Part shown: in pieces, positions 1-4,838 of the stretch
Layout: every line of letters starts with the position of its first letter
Numbering within the stretch: position 1 is the first letter of the stretch
Assembly (NCBI GenBank): GCA_900556515.1
Contig: USPH01000063.1
Location: 1 to 7,404, forward strand
Direction of reading: 5' to 3'
DNA: 7,404 nt
DNA from: an uncultured Collinsella sp.
GTDB taxonomy: Bacteria > Actinomycetota > Coriobacteriia > Coriobacteriales > Coriobacteriaceae
Made by a program: the position numbers and the translations under genes
Notes under the pieces: model-generated
The model's database searches: none
What the model saw: the letters and a program-made list of their open reading frames with translations, nothing else
Told to the model about the DNA's origin: nothing

Positions 1-1433
1 CCGTGGTCGCTGCCTATCTGCTGGATTCCGATCGCTCCGAGTTCGATGAGGCATATCTGGCCGATACCTATCTGCAGATGGCGTTGCCTGCGGCGCGCGG
101 TGCAGAGGGTGCTGGTGAGGACGCTCCGGCGCCTGCCGCCCGTACTGCGGCTCTGACGCTGGCGCTCGTGGCGCCGTTGCGCGAGTGCATGGCCCGTGAG
201 AACGCCGCCAACGTGTTCGATGGCATCGAGATGCCGCTCGTTCCGGTACTTGCCAAGATGGAGCGCGCGGGCATGCTCGTGGACCCCGACCGCCTGCACA
301 GTCTGTCCGAGGGTCTGGCGACCCAGATCACCGAGGTCGAACGAAGCATTCGCGAGCTTGCCGGTGACGAGACCTTTAACATCGGCAGCCCCATGCAACT
401 TTCGCATGTGCTCTTTGATGTGATGGGCCTTCCGACCAAGGGTCTCAAAAAGACCAAGCGCGGTTACTATTCGACCAATGCCAAGGTACTGAGTGATCTT
501 GCCCGTGACCACGAGATTGTTCGTTTGATCTTAGACTGGCGCGAGAAGTCCAAGATCAAGTCAACCTATCTGGACACGTTGGGCCCGCTGCGCCGCGGTG
601 ACGGTCGTGTGCACACCACGTACAACCAGACCATCACCGCGACGGGGCGTCTGTCTTCGAGCGACCCTAATCTGCAAAACATTCCGACGCGCTCGGAGCT
701 GGGGCGTACCGTCAAGACGGCGTTTTCGGCAGGCGAGGGAAGCGTCTTTTTGGCGGTGGACTACTCGCAGATCGAGCTGCGTCTGCTGGCACATCTCTCG
801 GGTGACGAGCACTTGGTGCGCGCCTTTAACGAGGGCGAGGACTTCCATGCCGAGACGGCGGCGCGCGTGTTTGGTGTGCCGGTGTCCGAGGTAACGCCCG
901 ACCTGCGCAGTCGCGCCAAGGCCGTGAACTTTGGCATCGTGTATGGCCAGCAGGCCTACGGCCTGTCGCAGTCGCTGCATATCTCGATGGCCGAGGCGCG
1001 CGACATGATCGACCGCTACTACGAGGCCTACCCGGGCGTGCGTACGTTCCTCGACAACGTGGTGGCACGCGCCAAGCAGACGGGCTACGCCGAGACCATG
1101 TACGGCCGCCGTCGTCATATTCCGGAGCTCAAGGCCAAAAACCCGCAACTCCGCGGCTTTGGCGAGCGCACGGCCATGAACCATCCCATGCAGGGCACCG
1201 CAGCAGACATCATCAAGATCGCCATGGTCCGCGTAAGTCGTCGCCTGGAAGAAGAAGGCTTTGCCGCCCACATGATCTTGCAGGTACACGACGAACTGGA
1301 CTTTGAGTGCCCCGTCGACGAAGTCGAGCGCCTAACCACCATGGTCCGCGACGTCATGGAACACGTAGTAGACCTCCGCGTCCCCCTAATCGCCGAAGCT
1401 TCGACTGGAGTGACCTGGGCAGACGCCAAGTAA
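1..1433 (+). CDS. polA: DNA polymerase I, C-terminal part (5' end outside window)
   Basis: Family A DNA polymerase, which fills gaps during lagging-strand maturation and excision repair. The reading frame is open from the left edge (first full codon at 3), so the N-terminal 5' nuclease domain and most of the 3'-5' exonuclease-like domain lie outside the window; 476 residues are visible. Numbering from the first full codon: the thumb/palm motif TGRLSSSDPNLQNIP is at 214-228. Motif A, VDYSQIELR, is at 252-260 with the metal-binding Asp253. Motif B (the O-helix), RSRAKAVNFGIVYG, is at 302-315 and includes Lys306, Phe310 and Tyr314. Motif C, QVHDE, is at 427-431 with catalytic Asp430. All polymerase active-site motifs are intact. 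Whether the proofreading site is functional cannot be judged, because its residues lie upstream. Codon use changes sharply in the last ~70 codons (see findings). A terminator-like hairpin follows within 70 bases, and the next gene is convergent. Confidence 0.97.
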   Translation, partial: VVAAYLLDSDRSEFDEAYLADTYLQMALPAARGAEGAGEDAPAPAARTAALTLALVAPLRECMARENAANVFDGIEMPLVPVLAKMERAGMLVDPDRLHSLSEGLATQITEVERSIRELAGDETFNIGSPMQLSHVLFDVMGLPTKGLKKTKRGYYSTNAKVLSDLARDHEIVRLILDWREKSKIKSTYLDTLGPLRRGDGRVHTTYNQTITATGRLSSSDPNLQNIPTRSELGRTVKTAFSAGEGSVFLAVDYSQIELRLLAHLSGDEHLVRAFNEGEDFHAETAARVFGVPVSEVTPDLRSRAKAVNFGIVYGQQAYGLSQSLHISMAEARDMIDRYYEAYPGVRTFLDNVVARAKQTGYAETMYGRRRHIPELKAKNPQLRGFGERTAMNHPMQGTAADIIKIAMVRVSRRLEEEGFAAHMILQVHDELDFECPVDEVERLTTMVRDVMEHVVDLRVPLIAEASTGVTWADAK

Positions 1434-1467
1434 GGGCACGACCACAATTCCAAAGTAACCAAAACCA

Positions 1468-1506
1468 GAAGGACGCCCCTCATCAACAAGGAGCGTCCTT
1501 CGTTCA
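1468..1506 (+). terminator. Probable terminator of polA
   Basis: A perfect 9-bp stem, GAAGGACGC (1468-1476) with GCGTCCTTC (1493-1501), encloses a 16-base loop and starts 34 bases after the polA stop codon. An A-rich stretch precedes it. The downstream tract (GTTCAATTAAATT) is only moderately T-rich, so it would be a weak or partial intrinsic terminator. Confidence 0.6.
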
Positions 1507-1570
1507 ATTAAATTCAGCCTAAGTATCTAGACACTCAAGACGCCATCTTGGCGGCAGGTAAGTAAACCTA

Positions 1571-1699
1571 GGGCCTGGCCGGGCGGCACGGGTTAACTTT
1601 TCGTAGATTCCGCACGCAAAGAAAGCCACTTAATGTGGCTTTCGTCTTGCGCAGGACCTGACCGAGCGAAAAGTTAACCCGTGCCGCCCGGCCAGGTCC
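1571..1699. repeat. 33-bp inverted repeat (one mismatch) around a central hairpin
   Basis: Bases 1571-1603 pair with 1667-1699. The inner 30 bp (1574-1603 with 1667-1696) are perfect. The next pair is G1573/T1697, which is a mismatch in DNA and a wobble in RNA, and two more G-C pairs follow. The arms contain GGCCGGGCGGCACGGG and then GTTAACTTTTCG. The 63-base centre holds a 9-bp hairpin at 1621-1643. The element lies entirely between two convergent genes. It could be a dispersed palindromic repeat or MITE-like element, or a palindrome formed locally. No second copy is visible in this window. Confidence 0.9.
1616..1646 (-). terminator. Terminator hairpin of the HAD gene, possibly bidirectional
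   Basis: GAAAGCCAC (1621-1629) and GTGGCTTTC (1635-1643) form a perfect 9-bp stem around the loop TTAAT. On the minus strand the stem ends in CTTTC followed by TTTGCG, giving a short U-rich tail about 70 bases after the HAD stop codon. On the plus strand the tail is GTCTTGCG, which is weaker. The hairpin sits at the centre of the large inverted repeat. Confidence 0.6.
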
Positions 1700-1710
1700 A
1701 ACGAGCAACG

Positions 1711-2538
1711 TTAACGAGCCGCCAAGATGGCGTCGATGAGCGTCAGTACGCCCCCGTCGTTGTTGCTCGGAATGCGCCACTTGGCGTGCGCGTTCATGTG
1801 CTCCTCGGCATTGTCCACGATAAAGCTGTGACCGACGCGCTCCAGCATGGGGATGTCGTTGTAGGTGTCGCCCACGGCGGCAGCATCGGCAATATCGATG
1901 CCCAGGTGCTCGCACAGGTGAGCGACGCCGGCGCCCTTGTCGACGCCCAGGTTCATAAAGTCGATCCACTCGCGCCCAGCGTTGGTGACGTAGAGTTTGT
2001 CCGAGAACTCGGGGCTATAGGTCTCGCGGAAAGCGGGCTCGGCGTCGTAGCCGGGGAAGAAGACCGAAATCTTGTTGGACTCGAAATCAATGCCCTCAAA
2101 GCTGTCTACGTAGTTGATTGTGTTGTAGTAGACGCTGATCTCGTCGTGGTATTGATGGTCGCGGGCAAGCACGTAGAACTCGTCGAAGCAGCACAGGACG
2201 GGGACAGCGCGAGGATCCTCCGAGGCACGGTTCAAGACCTGCTGATACAGCTCCACGTCAATATTGCTTTTATAGATATAGCTGCCGCGATAGATCACGC
2301 AAGCTCCGTTGTCGGGACAAAAGGCGAGGCGGTTCTTGATGCCCTCGAACATCTCCTCGAGCTTGGGGGCGGGACGTCCGCTGGCGGGGCAGAATACGAT
2401 GCCGGCGTCGGCGAGCTTGTCCAGGCGCTCATCAAGACCCTGGGGCAGCACACGCTCGTCGGTCAGCAGCGTCTTGTCCATATCGACGGCGAGAATCTTA
2501 ATGTTGCCGATGTTGGCGTCCGATTCGTAAGTTTGCAT
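1711..2538 (-). CDS. Cof-type HAD-superfamily phosphatase (HAD-IIB)
   Basis: A predicted cytoplasmic hydrolase of the Cof/YidA type. Family members dephosphorylate sugar phosphates, nucleotides or cofactors; the substrate here cannot be inferred. The 275 residues match the usual length of about 270. Motif I is DMDKT with nucleophile Asp19 and acid/base Asp21. Motif II is the Ser53 of ASGRP. Motif III is Lys201 in GVDKGAG, and motif IV is GDTYNDIPML at 223-232 with metal-binding Asp224 and Asp228. The long insert between motifs II and III (about 60-195) is the C2-type cap of HAD-IIB enzymes. The ATG is preceded on the coding strand by GAAAGG with a 9-base spacer. A TATAAC hexamer (coding strand, 2579-2574) could be a -10 element, but I see no matching -35. 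The gene is convergent with polA and divergent from the argG leader, so it is probably transcribed alone. Confidence 0.93.
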   Translation of the reverse strand: MQTYESDANIGNIKILAVDMDKTLLTDERVLPQGLDERLDKLADAGIVFCPASGRPAPKLEEMFEGIKNRLAFCPDNGACVIYRGSYIYKSNIDVELYQQVLNRASEDPRAVPVLCCFDEFYVLARDHQYHDEISVYYNTINYVDSFEGIDFESNKISVFFPGYDAEPAFRETYSPEFSDKLYVTNAGREWIDFMNLGVDKGAGVAHLCEHLGIDIADAAAVGDTYNDIPMLERVGHSFIVDNAEEHMNAHAKWRIPSNNDGGVLTLIDAILAAR

Positions 2539-2745
2539 AAAAGCGAGCCTTTCGTTTCGAGATTGTTTCAGACGTTATAACCATCAACTCGTAGTCGAGC
2601 GTATTTTCGCAGGAACGGAGCGTGTTTGCACCACGCTTCACAAAGTAATGAAAAAACTTTTCAGAAATTTGAATTTGTCGCTTGTGCTGCGGGCACTTTA
2701 GCGTAATATAGCGACCATCGAAAACGGAGACGGAAAAACAACCGC

Positions 2746-2773
2746 TTACCGAGTAAAAGGTACCGTTTACGAT
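2746..2773 (+). promoter_or_regulatory. Candidate argG leader promoter with operator-like palindrome
   Basis: GTAAAAGGTACCGTTTAC (2753-2770) is an 18-base palindrome with eight of nine pairs matching. It overlaps a possible -10 hexamer, TACGAT (2768-2773), identical to the proposed ndk -10. A poor -35, TTACCG (2746-2751), lies 16 bases upstream. Transcription would then start near 2780, about 33 bases before the leader ORF. An alternative is TTGTGC (2682-2687) with TAATAT (2704-2709), 16 bases apart. The palindrome is clear; its role as an operator is a guess. Confidence 0.35.
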
Positions 2774-2812
2774 ATTTGAATTGCGCCCGGCGATACGTGA
2801 AAGGAGAGGCAG

Positions 2813-2887
2813 ATGCAGTTCGTAAAGATCATCACCACTGCAGACAATGCCATCCGACGCCAGCGCGCAATTTCCCGACGACGATAA
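2813..2887 (+). CDS. Arginine-rich leader peptide upstream of argG (24 aa)
   Basis: A short ORF with an ATG start, preceded by the near-perfect Shine-Dalgarno GAAAGGAG (2799-2806) at a 6-base spacing, as good as or better than that of any other gene here. The 24-residue product ends in RRQRAISRRR: six of its last ten residues are arginine, and none occur before. Four of the six Arg codons are CGA, including three in a row directly before the TAA stop. CGA is otherwise almost absent from the window. The stop codon lies inside a hairpin (2880-2895) that begins a series of alternative structures ending in a terminator-like stem, with argG as the next gene. This is the layout of a ribosome-mediated attenuator, in which the peptide itself need have no function. 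The alternative is a chance ORF, which the ribosome binding site and Arg clustering make unlikely. That the ORF is translated is inferred. Confidence 0.72.
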   Translation: MQFVKIITTADNAIRRQRAISRRR

Positions 2888-2951
2888 CAATCGTCTCTGT
2901 CCGCATGGGGCGAATTGCCTCAACAGAGTCATTTTGAGGTCGTTGGGTTTT
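2876..2951 (+). promoter_or_regulatory. Putative arginine attenuator: alternative hairpins after the leader ORF
   Basis: Several stems cannot form together. Stem 1:2 is GACGAT (2880-2885) with ATCGTC (2890-2895), using the final CGA codons and the stop. Stem 2:3 is CTCTGT (2895-2900) with ACAGAG (2923-2928), stacked on TGGGGC (2906-2911) with GCCTCA (2917-2922, one G-U). Stem 3:4 is CCTCAA (2918-2923) with TTGAGG (2934-2939), or in another register CTCAAC (2919-2924) with GTTGGG (2942-2947, one G-U) followed directly by TTTT. Stem 4:5 is GTCGT (2939-2943) with ACGAC (2955-2959). A ribosome stalled on the CGA run would cover segment 1 and favour 2:3 and 4:5. A ribosome reaching the stop would cover part of segment 2 and favour 3:4. 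Pairings were found by eye; no energies were computed. Confidence 0.5.
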
Positions 2952-2998
2952 AGCACGACATTGCTGCATGTTTCTAGGGCATGTATGTGCTGATTTTT
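2952..2998 (+). terminator. Terminator-like stem with U-tract in the argG leader
   Basis: AGCAC (2952-2956) pairs with GTGCT (2987-2991), ACAT (2958-2961) with ATGT (2981-2984), and GC (2963-2964) with GC (2979-2980), with small bulges between. GATTTTTG follows, with five Ts at 2994-2998. It lies between the leader peptide and argG on the same strand, as expected of an attenuator's terminator. Its lower left arm overlaps the competing stem at 2939-2959, which would prevent it from forming. The stem is interrupted and only moderately stable. Confidence 0.5.
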
Positions 2999-3092
2999 GC
3001 TATTTAACCTGATATTGCACGGTATATGACCTTGAAATGACTTGCAACTGACCGATGTTCTAACTAGCTACCAAGGGCGAAAGGAAACAGCC

Positions 3093-4319
3093 ATGAGCAA
3101 GGAAAAAGTCGTTCTCGCATATTCCGGTGGTCTTGATACATCCGTATGTGTCAAATGGCTCCAGGACGAGAAGAATCTCGATGTCGTTTGCGTCTGCGGC
3201 AACGTGGGCCAGGAAGAGACCGGACTGGATGCCAAGAAGCAGAAGGCGCTCGACCTGGGCGTTCTCGATTGCCAGGTGCTCGACCTGCGCGACGAGTTCT
3301 CCGATGAGTTCCTGACCAAAGCCATCGCAGCAAACTCCATGTACGAGAACAAGTATCCGCTGCTCTCCGCCCTGTCTCGCCCGCTGCTTGCCAAGAAGCT
3401 TGTTGAGGTCGCCCACGAGTTTGGCGCGACCTACGTCGCCCACGGCTGCACCGGCAAGGGTAACGACCAGGTTCGTTTTGAGGCTGCCGTCAAGGCCCTC
3501 GACCCTGAGCTCAAGGTTATCGCCCCGGTGCGCGAGTGGGATCTGAAGTGCCGTCCCGACGAGGTCGCCTATGCCCACGCCCACAACGTGCCGGTTCCCG
3601 AGGGTGCCAACGATAACCCCTACTCCATCGACGACAACCTGTGGGGTCGCGCCATCGAGTGCGGTCACCTGGAGGACCCTTGGAATGAGCCGCTCGATGA
3701 CGCTTGGGTTATGACCAAGAACCCCGAGGACACGCCTGACGCCCCGACCTATACCGAGATCGAGTTTGAGGCCGGCAAGCCTGTCGCCGTCGACGGCAAG
3801 AAGATGAAGCTCTCCGAGATCGTCATCGCCCTCAACAAGATTTCGGGCGACAACGGCTTTGGCCGTCTTGACCTGGTCGAGGATCGTCTGGTGGGCCTCA
3901 AGAGCCGCGAGTGCTATGAGGTTCCCGGCGCCCTGACGCTCATCACCGCCCACAAGGCGCTCGAGGACATTTGCGTCGAGGGCGACCTGCTCAAGACCAA
4001 GATTAAGCTCGAGCAGGATTGGGCCACCGCCGTGTACAACGGCCAGTGGTACAGCCCGCTCAAGAACGCGCTCGACGCCTTTATGGCCGATACCCAGAAG
4101 TTCGTGACCGGCACCGTCCGTCTGAAGTTCTTTAAGGGCAATTGCCATGTCGTCGGCCGCAAGAGCCCCTTCAGCCTCTACGACTACGGCCTGGCCACCT
4201 ATGACCGCGACACCACGTTTGACGAGAAGGCCAGCGCCGGTTTTATCGAGATCGATACGCTGTCGCTCAAGACGTGGGCTAAGGTCCAGGGTCCCAGCTC
4301 TGCTGCCGCCCAGGCTTAA
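3093..4319 (+). CDS. argG: Argininosuccinate synthase
   Basis: Cytoplasmic enzyme that joins citrulline and aspartate using ATP to give argininosuccinate, AMP and pyrophosphate, the penultimate step of arginine synthesis. The 408 residues fit the family length of about 400. The N-terminal ATP-pyrophosphatase P-loop AYSGGLDTS is at 9-17. The nucleotide- and substrate-binding loop HGCTGKGNDQVRFE is at 117-130, and YSIDDNLWGRAIECGHLEDPW at 177-197 is the conserved citrulline/aspartate-site region (positions only for its full extent). The ATG at 3093 was chosen because GAAAGGAA (3079-3086) precedes it and the SGGLDTS loop then lies at the normal distance from the N terminus. An upstream in-frame TTG at 3042 has no such support. 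All 12 Arg codons are CGC or CGT. The putative arginine attenuator lies immediately upstream, and argH follows after 519 bases. Confidence 0.98.
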   Translation: MSKEKVVLAYSGGLDTSVCVKWLQDEKNLDVVCVCGNVGQEETGLDAKKQKALDLGVLDCQVLDLRDEFSDEFLTKAIAANSMYENKYPLLSALSRPLLAKKLVEVAHEFGATYVAHGCTGKGNDQVRFEAAVKALDPELKVIAPVREWDLKCRPDEVAYAHAHNVPVPEGANDNPYSIDDNLWGRAIECGHLEDPWNEPLDDAWVMTKNPEDTPDAPTYTEIEFEAGKPVAVDGKKMKLSEIVIALNKISGDNGFGRLDLVEDRLVGLKSRECYEVPGALTLITAHKALEDICVEGDLLKTKIKLEQDWATAVYNGQWYSPLKNALDAFMADTQKFVTGTVRLKFFKGNCHVVGRKSPFSLYDYGLATYDRDTTFDEKASAGFIEIDTLSLKTWAKVQGPSSAAAQA

Positions 4320-4334
4320 GTCTTCCTTTCCTTG

Positions 4335-4397
4335 GTATCCGCGCGGCCCATCCGCGTGATACATAACGGGCGCATGGGGTCCCTACCTTTCGTTATG
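4335..4397 (+). other. Two adjacent hairpins in the argG 3' region
   Basis: GTAT-C-CGCGCGG (4335-4346) pairs with CCGCGTG-ATAC (4352-4362) in an 11-pair stem with one G-U and a bulged C, around a 5-base loop. CATAACG (4362-4368) then pairs with CGTTATG (4391-4397). No U-tract follows either stem, so they are more likely 3'-end stabilising or processing structures than intrinsic terminators. Confidence 0.5.
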
Positions 4398-4472
4398 CTT
4401 GCTGACACTTCTTAACATCGGTGGCCCCTACGTTCCGCCCGCATATATGATGCCGCGTCTGCGGCTGAGTCC

Positions 4473-4515
4473 GAGCCCCGCCGGGGTTGTCTGGCGGGGC
4501 TCCTTCTATCAATTT
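4473..4515 (+). terminator. Strong intrinsic terminator downstream of argG
   Basis: GAGCCCCGCC (4473-4482) and GGCGGGGCTC (4493-4502) form a perfect, GC-rich 10-bp stem with a 10-base loop, followed by the pyrimidine-rich CTTCTATCAATTT. It is 153 bases after the argG stop and ends about 38 bases before the next ribosome binding site. It should end most argG transcripts, or limit readthrough into the small gene and argH. Confidence 0.72.
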
Positions 4516-4552
4516 GGCAGCTCTGCGCCTATATATATGAGGAGTATCCATT

Positions 4553-4723
4553 ATGTTCAATGCTTTCGCGCATGCTTTACTTGCCCTCGCGCCCGAGTTC
4601 GATGCCGCAAAGGTCGAGGACGTTCCTATGAGCCTGAAGGCCTGGATCGATGGTTCGCAGGGCAACATTCGGAGGGAGACGTTGGGCGCCAAGTGCATGG
4701 CGCGTCACTTCTTTGCAAATTAG
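4553..4723 (+). CDS. Small protein of unknown function (56 aa) between argG and argH
   Basis: An ATG-started frame of 56 codons preceded by GAGGAG (4539-4544) with an 8-base spacer, a good ribosome binding site. Codon choice is normal for the window (mostly GCC/GCG, GAG, GTC, AAG), which supports real coding. The N-terminal 13 residues (MFNAFAHALLALA) are hydrophobic and could be an amphipathic helix, but they are too short and lack the charge pattern of a clear signal peptide. The rest is polar and contains AWIDGSQGNIRRETLG. There is one Cys, and no family motif that I recognise. The RR pair (codons 40-41) uses the uncommon codons CGG and AGG. The gene lies after the argG terminator and 115 bases before argH, so it may share a transcript with argH. 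A role in arginine metabolism is not shown by anything but position. Confidence 0.62.
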   Translation: MFNAFAHALLALAPEFDAAKVEDVPMSLKAWIDGSQGNIRRETLGAKCMARHFFAN

Positions 4724-4838
4724 CTACATGGTCCCGCGCACGGCGGGGAATGTGTAAAACTAGCGGTTGAAAATCGCTTTAGCGACAGCGCATTGCTTTG
4801 GGCGCTTGTTTTGGTATTTGGAGAAAGGAGACGGTTCC

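Larger units (their letters stand above)
1539..1734. repeat. Outer 17-bp inverted repeat including the 3' end of the HAD gene
   Basis: GACGCCATCTTGGCGGC at 1539-1555 is exactly repeated in inverted orientation at 1718-1734, where it encodes the last residues (DAILAA) of the minus-strand HAD phosphatase. The left copy, read on the plus strand in the same frame, gives DAILAAGK and then a TAA stop, so it resembles the tail of a second, mirror-image copy of the gene. The two arms enclose the larger inverted repeat at 1571-1699. The 15 and 18 bases between outer and inner arms do not match. Confidence 0.85.
2539..3092. other. Divergent intergenic region between the HAD gene and argG
   Basis: This 554-base stretch has no gene long enough for routine calling. 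The left part (2539-2740) should hold the HAD promoter. It also contains two short palindromes, TGAAAA-AAC-TTTTCA around 2649-2663 and AGCGTG/CACGCT around 2620-2637, to which I assign no function. The right part carries a candidate promoter and palindrome (2746-2773), the arginine-rich leader ORF (2813-2887), a series of overlapping hairpins (2880-2991) with a U-tract, and about 95 further bases up to argG. A minus-strand frame across 2498-2956 is open but overlaps the HAD start and shows no protein-like features. Confidence 0.8.

Noticed and set aside
1681..2580. Long plus-strand frame (299 codons) opposite the HAD gene
   Set aside because: It is antisense to a gene with all four HAD motifs, has no ribosome binding site or recognisable motifs, and is explained by GC-rich codon bias on the opposite strand.
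2754..2770. GGTACCG as a possible T-box riboswitch core for argG
   Set aside because: The full T-box consensus (AGGGTGG, then ACCGCG) is absent, the match lies upstream of the leader ORF rather than next to a terminator, and there is no stem I-like region. The palindrome explains the motif better.
2498..2956. Minus-strand frame of 152 codons in the HAD-argG intergenic region
   Set aside because: It overlaps the HAD start in another frame and the argG leader in antisense, has no ribosome binding site and atypical codon use.
3042..3092. Upstream TTG extension of argG by 17 codons
   Set aside because: There is no ribosome binding site, and the ATG at 3093 has one and places the P-loop at the usual distance from the start.
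3060..4364. Long minus-strand frame (434 codons) opposite argG
   Set aside because: It is a shadow of argG caused by codon bias; the sequence is low in complexity (Val, Leu, Gly-rich) with no motifs, and it would also run over the argG start region.
4767..4838. Upstream TTG extension of argH by 24 codons
   Set aside because: The ATG at 4839 has a strong ribosome binding site and gives the conserved MALWGGRF N terminus; the extension has neither.
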